Notes: generated by a model not told the origin, from the letters alone. DNA of 64,000 bases from Bacillus sp. FJAT-50079 (GCF_018343515.1 NZ_JAGYPD010000005.1:124001-188000); one strand, 5' to 3'; shown: positions 26,591 to 35,262, counted from the stretch's first letter. Translations and numbers: made by a program.

Positions 26591-27127
26591 CTACATCTCC
26601 TTTTCAACAATTTTTAAAATAAAAAAGCCACTCACAAATAAAATGAAAGAGCTAATATAAAAAATAAGATCAAGCGTAAATAAATCAATCAAGAAACCGC
26701 CGAGCATGATCGCAATCGCCGAAAAAATCGATGTCCAAAAATGATAGCGTCCAATCGCAGCGCCTCGGCCCCTACCTTGAGTAAAATCAGCAAGCAAAGC
26801 CTTTTCACTCGTTTTCTGCATTGCTCCAACCATTCCTAAGACGACTTGCAATACGTACACTTGCCATACCATTGTAACAATCGGAAAAAATAAGATAAGT
26901 ATCGCCATCCCCCAGCTATTAAGGAGTAAAAAGAACTTTCTGCCGATACGGTCCGATAGTTTTCCGATGAAAATATGCACGAAAGCAGCGCTCATTGTGA
27001 AAAGCCCATATGATATCCCATACTGAAGAAACCCGCCACCGACCTCCTTGATGAAAATTAAATAGAAAGGAAAGACAAGACTGCTGCCAAGCATCGCAAT
27101 GCTTTGAGAGATAATAATCCATCTCAT
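26591..27127 (-). CDS. Half-length MFS transporter-like protein (178 aa)
   Basis: Resembles the N-terminal half of a major facilitator transporter: six hydrophobic segments, the loop 2-3 motif GKLSDRIGRKFFLL, and a glycine-rich helix 5 (GMVGAMQKTSEKALLADFTQGRGRGAAIGR). A full MFS protein has 12 segments and about 400 residues; this one stops after helix 6. The stop is followed directly by the amidase start, with no remnant of a second half. It could be a stable half-transporter, a dimer-forming protein or a decayed gene. It overlaps the upstream oxidase by 4 nt. Confidence 0.75.
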   Translation of the reverse strand: MRWIIISQSIAMLGSSLVFPFYLIFIKEVGGGFLQYGISYGLFTMSAAFVHIFIGKLSDRIGRKFFLLLNSWGMAILILFFPIVTMVWQVYVLQVVLGMVGAMQKTSEKALLADFTQGRGRGAAIGRYHFWTSIFSAIAIMLGGFLIDLFTLDLIFYISSFILFVSGFFILKIVEKEM

Positions 27128-28581
27128 CGTCCATATTCCTCATAAAATTGGTTCATAAAAAGCTCCTTAGGGTCATATTCTCGTTTTTTCTGAAAAAATC
27201 TGTCTGCTTGCGGATAGGCTGTTTTCATTTGCTCCTTCGTTGGATAATGGTAATAAGGCAAATAATAGCTTCCATTCATCTCCAACGTGAGGTCGACGAT
27301 TTTTCTAACTACGTCACCTGTTCGTTCAATCTCCTTTTGTGAGATTCCTTGATTAATAAGAAACACAAGTGCAAACATATCTTCCTTTGCATAAGACAAA
27401 TAAGCCTCTTCATTTTTCGGAACGTAACGAACTGTAATATTAAGGACGTTCAATTTCTCCGTTTTTAACAAATCTCGCAAGCGATCAATAAATTCAGGAA
27501 AGGCATCAAATGGAACGAAATATTCTTGCAGAATGTCTGTGTCATTTTTTCCGTCATAGTCTAAAAACTGAACTTCAGGACGCATCACATTATTTCTTGA
27601 AATCCATTCTTCTTTACCATCTTTAAACGCTTGTTTTTGAACGAACCAAACGAAATTTTTCCCCCAATCAGAATGACGTGATAAGCCGAAGGCAAATTTA
27701 TTCCTTCGCACATATTTTTCATCCAACAGCTCGTTATAATCATTCACATCTATATCAGTTTTATAATAATTAGTCACATACATGTCCGTTAAAAAATGAT
27801 TCGGGGCGATCGAAATTCTTGAGTTATGCAGATCAATATCAGGGTTCGCCAATATCTCTTTCCTAAAATATTGCGGATATTGCCGATAATCAATCCACTC
27901 ATACTTCGCTTGATAAACGACGTCATCCGTCAGTTCAATATCTACTTCTAAAATGACACCGAATAGACCATATCCACCGTTCACAAGCCGAAACAGCTCG
28001 GCGTTCTCCGTTCTGCTAACATGTAAAATCTCACCTTTAGCGTTCATTAGCCGAAATGAGCGAATGCTTTCAATTAGTGGACCAAAACGAATATCCCTTC
28101 CATGAACATTCACGCTCATTGAGCCACCAATTGTAAAAATATTTGGCGCTTGCATCGTTTTAATCGATAGATTGTAAGGGTTGATCGCTTCTTGAACATC
28201 TGCCCACGTCGCCCCGCTCTGCACCGTAATCAATTTTTCCTCTGGCAACACTTCGATGACCCGATTATACGTCGTCATATCAAGCACAATTGCATCTTTA
28301 TAATATGTATGCCCACCTTGACTATGCTGCTTTCCCGCAATCGAAATATGTAATTTATTCTCTTTTGCTTCCTGTAAAATTTCCTTTATTTGTTCCGTTT
28401 CTTGACCTTGTTTCACTTCCTTTACTTTGGTCGGTACTAATCTTCCAACATCAGTCATAAGCAGCTCATCGGCATTTTTAGACTCGAAGGAATAAAGAAA
28501 AACTGCCGCATAAAAAATAATGAACAAGATAACGAGAATGGTGATGATTTTTCTTCGCTTCACACCGCACCTCCGAAACAT
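27124..28581 (-). CDS. Membrane-anchored FAD-binding oxidase (485 aa)
   Basis: One N-terminal transmembrane helix (about residues 11-32), then a vanillyl-alcohol-oxidase-type FAD domain: SIAGKQHSQGGHTYYKDAIVLDM, TVQSGATWADVQEAINPYNLS, TIGGSMSVNVHGRDIRFG. A substrate domain ends in YYLPYYHYPTKEQMKTAYPQ and DPKELFMNQF. The fold resembles sugar-lactone oxidases and decaprenylphosphoryl-ribose oxidase. Substrate unknown; the catalytic domain should face outside. I prefer ATG 28581 (MFRRCGVKRRK) after TAGGAG; the open frame runs 17 codons further. First gene of the three-gene operon. Confidence 0.82.
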   Translation of the reverse strand: MFRRCGVKRRKIITILVILFIIFYAAVFLYSFESKNADELLMTDVGRLVPTKVKEVKQGQETEQIKEILQEAKENKLHISIAGKQHSQGGHTYYKDAIVLDMTTYNRVIEVLPEEKLITVQSGATWADVQEAINPYNLSIKTMQAPNIFTIGGSMSVNVHGRDIRFGPLIESIRSFRLMNAKGEILHVSRTENAELFRLVNGGYGLFGVILEVDIELTDDVVYQAKYEWIDYRQYPQYFRKEILANPDIDLHNSRISIAPNHFLTDMYVTNYYKTDIDVNDYNELLDEKYVRRNKFAFGLSRHSDWGKNFVWFVQKQAFKDGKEEWISRNNVMRPEVQFLDYDGKNDTDILQEYFVPFDAFPEFIDRLRDLLKTEKLNVLNITVRYVPKNEEAYLSYAKEDMFALVFLINQGISQKEIERTGDVVRKIVDLTLEMNGSYYLPYYHYPTKEQMKTAYPQADRFFQKKREYDPKELFMNQFYEEYGR

Positions 28582-28640
28582 GATTACTCCTAGTTTAACG
28601 CAGTTCTTAGATAGATAGGGATGAATTTTCAAAAATAGTC

Positions 28641-28699
28641 TTGCAAATATGAGATGCCTTTGCTAATATATCGTTATACGATATATCGACAATCGATAT
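28641..28699 (+). promoter_or_regulatory. PadR-type operator overlapping a sigma-A promoter
   Basis: TTGCAA at 28641-28646, 17-nt spacer, TAATAT at 28664-28669. The start region carries a perfect 8-bp-arm dyad ATATATCG-TTATA-CGATATAT (28666-28686). A second overlapping dyad ATATCG-ACAAT-CGATAT (28683-28699) shares the ATAT. Located just upstream of a PadR gene, so autoregulation is likely. Confidence 0.75.
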
Positions 28700-28720
28700 A
28701 ACAAAGCAGGTGAATCGCTA

Positions 28721-29065
28721 TTGAAAAAAATTGAAGACTTTTTACCATTGTCACAAGCTACGTATTATATTTTATTATCACTGCGCGAAGTTCGCCATGG
28801 ATACGCGATTATGCAAGATGTTGAAGAAATAAGCCACGGGGAAGTCACAATGGGACCCGGGACTTTATATGGAGCTCTCGGTAAACTAGAAAAGCAAATG
28901 ATTATAACAAATGCGAACATCGATGTGGGAGATCGCCGCAAATATTATAAGCTCACATCTCTTGGGAAAGAGGTACTTCAATTGGAATATAAACGGCTTC
29001 AATCACTCGTAAAAAATGCGGAGAACTTTATAAAAGAACTGGAAGGTGAAGATAATGACAATTAA
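28721..29065 (+). CDS. PadR-family transcriptional regulator (114 aa)
   Basis: Winged-helix repressor: LPLSQATYYILLSLREVRHGYAIMQDVEE, GPGTLYGALGKLEKQMII, DRRKYYKLTSLGKEVLQLE, then a C-terminal dimerisation helix. Short (subfamily 2-like) PadR. TTG start at 28721 after CAGGTG. It overlaps the next gene by 11 nt; PadR/DUF2812 pairs are common in Firmicutes, where PadR represses the pair. The ligand is unknown. Confidence 0.88.
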   Translation: MKKIEDFLPLSQATYYILLSLREVRHGYAIMQDVEEISHGEVTMGPGTLYGALGKLEKQMIITNANIDVGDRRKYYKLTSLGKEVLQLEYKRLQSLVKNAENFIKELEGEDNDN

Positions 29066-29564
29066 AAAGTTTAAACTTTTCCTTGCTTCAGATGTTGAAA
29101 AGGAAGAACAATGGTTGACAGATATGTCGCGTAAAGGTCTTCACTTAATAAATTATCGGCTGGGAATGTATTATTTTGAAGAAAATCCAGATGAGTCCTA
29201 TGTGTACCAAATCGATTTTCGTGAGGCTGATGATGAGTATATACAATTGTATAAAGATGCCGGCTGGGAACATATTGACAGTTTCATCGATCGTTTTCAC
29301 TATTTTCGCACAGAAACGAATATCGAAGGAACAAAAAAGATTTACTCCGATCATGAGTCGGTAAAAGAAACACTTCAGCGAATGATGACGTTTTATATTA
29401 CCTTCTTCTTCGCCATGGTGGCATCACAGATCGGTCTGGTTGCGACATGGAAGGGACACCCTTTACAAGTGACTGCTGCAATACTTATCGGACTTGTATT
29501 CTTACTTTATTTGTACCTCTTCTTTTCTCTCAAACGAAAAATAAGTTTCTATCAAGACAAATAG
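29055..29564 (+). CDS. DUF2812-type membrane protein (169 aa)
   Basis: The N-terminal soluble domain (about residues 1-105) has the DUF2812 look: KLFLASDVEKEEQWLTDMSRKGLHL, PDESYVYQIDFREADDEYIQLYKDAGWE, FHYFR. Two transmembrane helices follow (about 112-135 and 140-162). I set the start at ATG 29055 after GAAGGTGA; an in-frame GTG at 29046 is an alternative. Co-transcribed with PadR. Function unknown; such proteins are proposed to sense or resist membrane stress, which I treat as inference. Confidence 0.75.
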   Translation: MTIKKFKLFLASDVEKEEQWLTDMSRKGLHLINYRLGMYYFEENPDESYVYQIDFREADDEYIQLYKDAGWEHIDSFIDRFHYFRTETNIEGTKKIYSDHESVKETLQRMMTFYITFFFAMVASQIGLVATWKGHPLQVTAAILIGLVFLLYLYLFFSLKRKISFYQDK

Positions 29565-29577
29565 GAAAAATTCATTT

Positions 29578-29620
29578 ACCGAATTCCGTTTGAAAAAAAG
29601 CAACGGAATTCGGTATTTTT
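29578..29620 (+). terminator. Terminator of the padR-DUF2812 operon
   Basis: Stem ACCGAATTCCGTT / AACGGAATTCGGT with an 11-nt loop, followed by TATTTTTT. Confidence 0.88.
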
Positions 29621-29629
29621 TAAACTTAC

Positions 29630-29659
29630 AAAAACCAGCCGAGCCTCTGCCTCGTCTAA
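29630..29659 (+). promoter_or_regulatory. Possible ECF-type promoter of the sigma operon
   Basis: AAAACC, 16-nt spacer, CGTCTAA, about 28 nt before the sigma-factor start. The AAC/CGTC core and spacing resemble ECF promoters and would allow autoregulation. Weak evidence without a second example. Confidence 0.35.
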
Positions 29660-29686
29660 TCATTAGAAAACAAGGAGGTATTCAAT

Positions 29687-30220
29687 TTGAATGAGTTTGT
29701 TACTGAAGCGCTTCAGGCAGACGACATCGATTCACTGTTTGATCAAATGATGACCGATTACGGGCAGGACATCCTGCAGCTTACATATTCGTATGTGAAA
29801 AACAACGCGATTGCGGAAGATTTAACGCAAGAAATTTTTGTGAAATGCTATAAAGCATTACCGAGTTTTGAGCGCCGTTCCAATCCGCGTACATGGTTAT
29901 GGCGAATTGCGATCAACCATTGTAAAGATTATTTACGGAGCTGGCATCACCGCAATGTCATGCTGACATATGAAAAAGAGGTCGAGCCTGCTTCGTCCGA
30001 AGAGGTCGTTGAACAAACGGTCCTAAAATCAGAAGAAGATGCGCAATTAATCAACGCTATATTGCAGTTGTCGATGAAATATCGCGAGCCTATTTATTTA
30101 TTCTATTTTCAAGAGCTGTCGATAAAAGAGATTGAATCGCTCACTGGTGTTAAAAGAAACACAATCAAAACACGGATGCGACGCGCGCTAGCACTTTTAA
30201 AAGAAAGCTTGGAAGGATGA
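29687..30220 (+). CDS. ECF-type RNA polymerase sigma factor (177 aa)
   Basis: Sigma region 2 covers about residues 22-90 (LTYSYVKNNAIAEDLTQEIFVKCYKAL, TWLWRIAINHCKDYLRSW). Region 4 covers about 118-170 (LSMKYREPIYLFYFQELSIKEIESLTGVKRNTIKTRMRRAL). There is no region 1.1 or 3, so it belongs to the ECF group. TTG start at 29687 after AAGGAGG. It overlaps the next gene and leads a four-gene cluster (PadR-like, FtsW/RodA-like, VanZ). No typical transmembrane anti-sigma gene is adjacent. Confidence 0.88.
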   Translation: MNEFVTEALQADDIDSLFDQMMTDYGQDILQLTYSYVKNNAIAEDLTQEIFVKCYKALPSFERRSNPRTWLWRIAINHCKDYLRSWHHRNVMLTYEKEVEPASSEEVVEQTVLKSEEDAQLINAILQLSMKYREPIYLFYFQELSIKEIESLTGVKRNTIKTRMRRALALLKESLEG

Positions 30221-30225
30221 GGAAA

Positions 30226-30636
30226 ATGGAAGAACGGTTACAGAAACTAAAAAATAAAAAAATTTCAAGTGAGCTGAAATTTACTGAACGCCACCGCCAG
30301 AATATTTATAAAGCCATTCAAAGAGAAGAAGAAAAGGACGAGGATGTATTACTAGCGGTTTTACAGCTGCTCACTCATAAAAAAACTGGATTTGAATTGC
30401 TTGAGAAATTAATTGGACGGGGGCTTAAAAAGTTCGAAGACGAGGAAGGCTCCCTTTATCCTTTACTTCATGAACTTGAACAAAAGGAATACATCGTTTC
30501 AGAATGGAACAATGAGAAGCAAAAGTACTACCGACTGAACGAAAAAGGCAAACGCTTTTTGAAAAAAGCCGAAACCAAACTTAGACGATCCAAATCACTA
30601 AATGAACTTTTGCGAGGTGGTTTGCTATATGAATGA
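30226..30636 (+). CDS. PadR-like winged-helix protein in the anti-sigma position (136 aa)
   Basis: The N-terminal about 40 residues (MEERLQKLKNKKISSELKFT, ERHRQNIYKAIQREEE) look like the leading helices of proteins that accompany ECF sigma factors. The rest (about 45-125) is a PadR-type winged helix: DVLLAVLQLLTHKKTGFELLEKL, EEGSLYPLLHELEQKEYIV, KYYRLNEKGKRFLKKAE. Placed directly after the sigma gene, it may regulate that factor or its promoter; this is inference. I prefer ATG 30226 because GGATGAGG lies before it. It overlaps the FtsW-like gene by 8 nt. Confidence 0.75.
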   Translation: MEERLQKLKNKKISSELKFTERHRQNIYKAIQREEEKDEDVLLAVLQLLTHKKTGFELLEKLIGRGLKKFEDEEGSLYPLLHELEQKEYIVSEWNNEKQKYYRLNEKGKRFLKKAETKLRRSKSLNELLRGGLLYE

Positions 30637-31891
30637 CAAGAATTCATTTTTACAGCGTGTGAAAAATCAAATCAAATCTGCCGAAGCGAAGCAATTCGTT
30701 GCGAAGGAGCTGGACCATCATATTGAAAAGAAAGTAGAGCAGTTGATCGATGCTGGTAATGAGAGAGATGTAGCTGAATTGAAGGCTGTTCAACAAATGG
30801 GCGATCCAATTAAGCTCGGATTGAAAATGGGCCACTTGCATCGGCCAAAAGTGGATTGGGGTTTAATCAGTCTGTTTATTTTCTTGCAATTAATCGGATT
30901 GTTGCCACTTTTAGTCACAAGTTCTAAATACCAACCATCTATTTATCAACAAACAACGAGTATATTCTTTGGTATTGTTTGTGCCATTTGCCTTATGCTA
31001 TTTGATTACCGCAAATTAAAAGAAAAATGGTGGCTCATCATTGGGGCGTTCGGTGTGATTTTAATGGTATTTTTCTATTTTGGTACGTATGTAAATGGAA
31101 ATCCCTACATTCGCTTTGGACCTTTTAAAACGAATTCCATCATTGTCTTACCTTTCCTATTCATTAGTTGGGCCGGAGTGTTTTATCAATATACTCGCCG
31201 ATATGTTCTCATAACTGGGATATTTCTTTTTTCCGTGCTGCTCTATGCACCGATAAGCGTTTTCTCTAATTTATTTATCTACATCGTGGTTGTCTTTGCG
31301 ATGTACATATGGACGATTCGAAAACATAGAAAACGAGTGATTGGGACATTCATCGCTTGGATCATCGGAACGATTATTATTTTTATCTGGAAATACAATG
31401 AATATTATATGAAACATCGATTATTAGGTTTTTTATTTCCCGAACAGCATGCAAACGAATCTGGATATCTAAATATACAAATCAAAAAATATTTATCCGA
31501 AGCAGGTTGGCTTGGGCAAAAAAGGAATCTTGAGCATTTTCTGCTTCCAGAATCACATACTGATTTTGCATTTGTAACTTTTACTTATTCATTTGGGTGG
31601 ATTTTTTCCATTCTGCTCATTTTATTCCTTGCAACAATTACAATGAGAATGTTCTGGATTTCTAGAAAGGTCGTCGATCCATTCGGCCAGCTGATTATTA
31701 TCGGAGCAGTCACTCTTTATTCTGTCCCCTTTGTTTACAATATTGCAATGGTGCTTGGTTTACTGCCACTTGCAGGCATCGGACTGCCATTCATCAGTTA
31801 CGGAACCGTCCATGTTTTAATTAATTCCATGTTGATCGGGCTTGTTCTTAGCGTGTATCGACGTAAGGATTTATTCACAACTGCCGCATAA
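30629..31891 (+). CDS. FtsW/RodA/SpoVE (SEDS)-like protein with permease-prefix domain (420 aa)
   Basis: The N-terminal cytosolic segment (about residues 1-72: FLQRVKNQIKSAEAKQFVAK, ELKAVQQMGDPIKLGLKMG) is a permease-prefix type domain. About ten transmembrane helices follow. SEDS hallmarks are LLPESHTDFAF with the conserved Asp (residue 312), and GLPFISYGTVHVLINSMLIG. The usual EE after HTDFIF is missing (TYS), and the QPSE/K motif of helix 3-4 is degenerate (FGPFKTNSI). It may be a divergent glycosyltransferase. ATG 30629 follows GAGGTGG. No cognate class B PBP in the window. Confidence 0.82.
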   Translation: MNDKNSFLQRVKNQIKSAEAKQFVAKELDHHIEKKVEQLIDAGNERDVAELKAVQQMGDPIKLGLKMGHLHRPKVDWGLISLFIFLQLIGLLPLLVTSSKYQPSIYQQTTSIFFGIVCAICLMLFDYRKLKEKWWLIIGAFGVILMVFFYFGTYVNGNPYIRFGPFKTNSIIVLPFLFISWAGVFYQYTRRYVLITGIFLFSVLLYAPISVFSNLFIYIVVVFAMYIWTIRKHRKRVIGTFIAWIIGTIIIFIWKYNEYYMKHRLLGFLFPEQHANESGYLNIQIKKYLSEAGWLGQKRNLEHFLLPESHTDFAFVTFTYSFGWIFSILLILFLATITMRMFWISRKVVDPFGQLIIIGAVTLYSVPFVYNIAMVLGLLPLAGIGLPFISYGTVHVLINSMLIGLVLSVYRRKDLFTTAA

Positions 31892-31903
31892 TAGGAGTTT
31901 ATT

Positions 31904-32437
31904 ATGATAGAGTTCATCATATTAATAGGAATCATCACTCTTTTAGTCTTGGATTTTATAAGACATAGAAAAAAACAGCCACTACGAAGAATTATTTTTT
32001 ATAGCTTTCTGTTTTATGGATTGTACGTCTTAAAGCTAACGACAGGTTTTTTCATCTTTCCTCCCATTCAAGAGGCAAGATTAATTAGAATTCAACCGAT
32101 CCCCTTTTATTTTATCGCGGACTGGGTGCAAATGTACCAACATCAAGGGTTCAATTGGTTTTTCTGGAATTCTGTTAAATTAACGTTTTATAATTTGATC
32201 ATGCTTGCACCACTCGGCATTTATTTATCATTATTATTTCGGGTGAAAAATTGGAAAAAGGCGACATTGATCGTTTTCCTCACAAGCTTAACGATTGAAA
32301 CAATGCAGCTTATTCTCAGCCATTTTGGACTTATTTCAGCTAGAACTTTCAATGTTGACGATTTATTGTTGAATACACTTGGGGGCTTGGTTGGCTTCAT
32401 TGTTTGGAATACCGCTATCAGTTATTTAAGAAAATAA
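31904..32437 (+). CDS. VanZ-family membrane protein (177 aa)
   Basis: Four to five transmembrane segments. VanZ hallmarks are NLIMLAPLGIYLSLLF, SLTIETMQLILSHFGLISAR and FNVDDLLLNTLGGLVGF. VanZ of the glycopeptide-resistance cluster gives low-level teicoplanin resistance; the mechanism is unclear. The AGGAGTTTATT ribosome site is close to the ATG, 12 nt after the FtsW-like stop, so it is the last gene of the sigma cluster. It supports a cell-envelope role for that cluster. Confidence 0.85.
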   Translation: MIEFIILIGIITLLVLDFIRHRKKQPLRRIIFYSFLFYGLYVLKLTTGFFIFPPIQEARLIRIQPIPFYFIADWVQMYQHQGFNWFFWNSVKLTFYNLIMLAPLGIYLSLLFRVKNWKKATLIVFLTSLTIETMQLILSHFGLISARTFNVDDLLLNTLGGLVGFIVWNTAISYLRK

Positions 32438-32473
32438 AAAAATGGCTCAGAGGAAACTCCAAGCCATTTTTTT
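32435..32473. terminator. Bidirectional terminator
   Basis: Stem AAAAAATGGCT / AGCCATTTTTTT between the sigma cluster and the convergent chemoreceptor gene. Confidence 0.85.
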
Positions 32474-33410
32474 ATCTTTGCAACTGCAAAATTCCACTTT
32501 CCAGGCGTTCGTCCACTTCCTTGGCATCTTCAATATGCTCAACAATTTTTTCATGGGCAATTGTAAACAAATTTCGCGCTTCTTGGAGCTCTTTTCTCAC
32601 TGCCTCTGATAATTGTCTTTGTTCTTCAATCAAATCTTGGATAGAGCCGATGTTGATTTGACTTTCTTCAACTGTTTTTAAGATCTCTTCAATTTTATCG
32701 GACGTTTTAAAACTCACTTGAATGCCTTTATCAATTAATTGGGCACTTTTCTGTGTTGCAGTTAAAGCACTTTCAATCTCTTCTTGGAGTGAGGTTGTTA
32801 ATGATTGAATATTTGCTGTACTGTCAGCTGTGCTTTCCGCAAGCTTCCGAACTTCTTGGGCAACAACAGCAAACCCTTTTCCTGAATCTCCCGCTCTTGC
32901 TGCTTCAATTGAAGCATTCAATGCTAATAAATTCGTTTGTGCCGCGATGTCCTCAATCACGCCAACAATCGATTGAATTTCAACGGAGCGCTCGCTTAAA
33001 TTGGTCATATTACGCTCAGACGCAATGATTTGCTCACCAAGCTCTTGAATGACATCGGCCGTATTATTAACATCCTCTGCCCCTTCTTGTGAATCATTAA
33101 CCTTTTTAATTGCCAGCTTATGTAATGAAACCCCTTTTTCATACAATTCATTCGACTTATCGATTGTTTTTTCACTTAATGTCGATACGTTTTGGAACCT
33201 TTCTTCAAGTAAACTTACCGCATCTTCAAGTTCATGGTGCTGTGAATTTACTTTCTCATGTTGCTGAACCGCTACATTTAGTTCTTCTTTTATTTTCAAA
33301 ATCCACGCTTGATTTTCTTCTTCTTTTAATTTGTTTTCTTCTTTTAATTGTTCCAATTCCAATTGCAACTGTTCCATCTGTTTTTGGCTTTCTTTTTTCT
33401 TCTTAAACAT
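32472..33410 (-). CDS. Soluble methyl-accepting chemotaxis-type protein (312 aa)
   Basis: No transmembrane segment. An N-terminal coiled coil (about residues 5-75, rich in Glu/Lys/Gln) precedes a short chemoreceptor signalling hairpin whose tip is [20 protein letters not shown] (about 150-175), followed by [17 protein letters not shown] long return helix completes the hairpin. The layout is like B. subtilis YfmS, a cytoplasmic receptor that signals to CheA and CheW. There is no recognisable ligand domain. GGAGGAAGG ribosome site. Monocistronic. Confidence 0.85.
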   Translation of the reverse strand: MFKKKKESQKQMEQLQLELEQLKEENKLKEEENQAWILKIKEELNVAVQQHEKVNSQHHELEDAVSLLEERFQNVSTLSEKTIDKSNELYEKGVSLHKLAIKKVNDSQEGAEDVNNTADVIQELGEQIIASERNMTNLSERSVEIQSIVGVIEDIAAQTNLLALNASIEAARAGDSGKGFAVVAQEVRKLAESTADSTANIQSLTTSLQEEIESALTATQKSAQLIDKGIQVSFKTSDKIEEILKTVEESQINIGSIQDLIEEQRQLSEAVRKELQEARNLFTIAHEKIVEHIEDAKEVDERLESGILQLQR

Positions 33411-33502
33411 GACCTTCCTCCTACCCCCTTGTTACTCACATCATAGCATATTTTTCCAACAAAATCCGCAATTCTTTTGGAAAAACTGTCGACTTCTGTC
33501 AG

Positions 33503-33545
33503 AAAAAATACCCGATAAAAGGCATTATTACCTGTTATCGGGTAT
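33503..33545 (-). terminator. Terminator of the SAM-riboswitch operon
   Basis: Stem ATACCCGATAA / TTATCGGGTAT, then T6 on the minus strand, just after the ligase stop codon. Confidence 0.88.
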
Positions 33546-33549
33546 CCTT

Positions 33550-35262
33550 CTATACTCGAACGAGCAATGATTTTTCTACTTCCTTCGCTTTCAACTCACG
33601 TCGTAAAATCTTTCCGCTTATTTTGGTTTTTGGCAACTCATCAACGACTTCAATTTCACGTGGAGCTGCATGCGCCGCCAGGCCTTCTCGAACGAAGAAT
33701 CGAATTTCTTCAAGTAAATACTTATTGTTATCAAAGCCTTTGTTTAAAACAATAAAGGCTTTCACGATCTCTCCGCGAATCGGATCAGGCTTGCCAATCA
33801 CACCTGCCTCGGCAACCGCTGGATGCTCAAGTAGCTTGCTTTCCACTTCGAAGGGACCAATACGCTCGCCAGAAGAATTAATCATGTCATCACTGCGCCC
33901 TTGGAAAAAGATATAACCATCCTCATCCTTTGTTGCTAAATCCCCAGCTAAATACCAGTTTCCCCCATATGGGAAATAAGATGCATATTTCTCTTTGTCT
34001 TTCCACACTTCCTTCATGATCGCTGGCCACGGACCTTTAATTGCTAAATGACCGACTTCACCAGCTGGCAATGGCTGTCCTTCTTCATCCAATATTGCTG
34101 TCTCAATATTCGGTAGTGGCTTACCCATTGAACCTGGTTTGATTGCTTCTGTTGGCAAATTAACAATTAATTGCGCACCTGTTTCCGTCATCCACCACGT
34201 ATCATGAATACGTAATTGTAAGTTTTCTACACCCCAATAAATCACTTCCGGATTTAACGGTTCGCCAACACTTAAAATATGACGCAATGACTGTAAATCA
34301 TATTGCTCAAGAAGTTCGTTTCCTTGAGCCATTAACATCCGAAACGCAGTTGGCGCACTATACCATACGGATACACCCGTTTTTTCAATCGTTTCATACC
34401 AGCTTTCCGCTTGGAATCTTCCACCATGTAGAACAATTGTTGCCCGATTAAGCAGTGGGGCGAAAATGCCATACACACAGCCTGTTACCCAGCCTGGATG
34501 TGCTGTGCACCAATATACATCATCCTCTTTTATATCAAGCACCCAACGGCCAGTAATGTATTGCTGAATCATGGCGCGATGAGCATGAATAATTCCTTTT
34601 GGCTTCCCTGTCGAGCCGCTCGTATAGTGGATATTTAATCCATCGTCAAGTTCGACCCATTCAATGATTTCATCGTTCACATTCGTTGTTTTCAGTTCGC
34701 TTGGAATCGAGATTGCCTGGGAAATGCTCGGTTGTTCATCTGTAAGAAAAATCGTCGTCAAACTTGGTAAATCTTCGAGTGGTACTCGCTGTAAATATTC
34801 TTCATTCGTAATGATGTATTTCCCTTCACAATCTGATACACGATCACGGATTGCATCCTCCATAAATGCTTCGAAAAGCGGACCGACAATCGCGCCAAGC
34901 TTAATCGCCGCAAGAATCGCAATATGGCATTCTGGATGCTTCGGTAAAAAGACGAATAAAAAATCTCCCTTTTTCACTCCATGCTTTTTCAAAACACGTG
35001 CCCATTGATCAGTCTTATCTTTTAATTGGCTATATGAAATTTTCCATTCCGTTTCTCCTTCGACATAATGAAGCGCAGTTTTTTGACCATAACCTTGATC
35101 AACATGGCGGTCTACACATTCATACGCCATATTAACTTTACCTGTCTGATACCAGCTAAATGTTTTTTCGACTTCTTCCCAAGCAAATGAGGTTTTTCCA
35201 GAAAGATCTGTTTGCACATTATGCACTCCTGGGATCGGTTGGATGATTTGTTGTCTCGTCAT
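33550..35262 (-). CDS. AMP-forming acyl-CoA ligase, AcsA-like (570 aa)
   Basis: Adenylate-forming ligase closely like acetyl-CoA synthetase. ATP loop YTSGSTGKPKGIIHAH, YWCTAHPGWVTGCVYGIFAP, LSVGEPLNPEVIYWG, DTWWMTETGAQ, GRSDDMINSSGERIGPFEVE and the C-terminal Lys region LPKTKISGKILRRELKA. B. subtilis AcsA reads TADPGW and PKTRSGKI; here Asp is His and one residue is inserted before SGK. It overlaps the transporter ATPase by 4 nt, so it is the last gene of a SAM-riboswitch operon. Activation of a sulfur-containing acid is a plausible inference; acetate is the alternative. Confidence 0.85.
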   Translation of the reverse strand: MTRQQIIQPIPGVHNVQTDLSGKTSFAWEEVEKTFSWYQTGKVNMAYECVDRHVDQGYGQKTALHYVEGETEWKISYSQLKDKTDQWARVLKKHGVKKGDFLFVFLPKHPECHIAILAAIKLGAIVGPLFEAFMEDAIRDRVSDCEGKYIITNEEYLQRVPLEDLPSLTTIFLTDEQPSISQAISIPSELKTTNVNDEIIEWVELDDGLNIHYTSGSTGKPKGIIHAHRAMIQQYITGRWVLDIKEDDVYWCTAHPGWVTGCVYGIFAPLLNRATIVLHGGRFQAESWYETIEKTGVSVWYSAPTAFRMLMAQGNELLEQYDLQSLRHILSVGEPLNPEVIYWGVENLQLRIHDTWWMTETGAQLIVNLPTEAIKPGSMGKPLPNIETAILDEEGQPLPAGEVGHLAIKGPWPAIMKEVWKDKEKYASYFPYGGNWYLAGDLATKDEDGYIFFQGRSDDMINSSGERIGPFEVESKLLEHPAVAEAGVIGKPDPIRGEIVKAFIVLNKGFDNNKYLLEEIRFFVREGLAAHAAPREIEVVDELPKTKISGKILRRELKAKEVEKSLLVRV

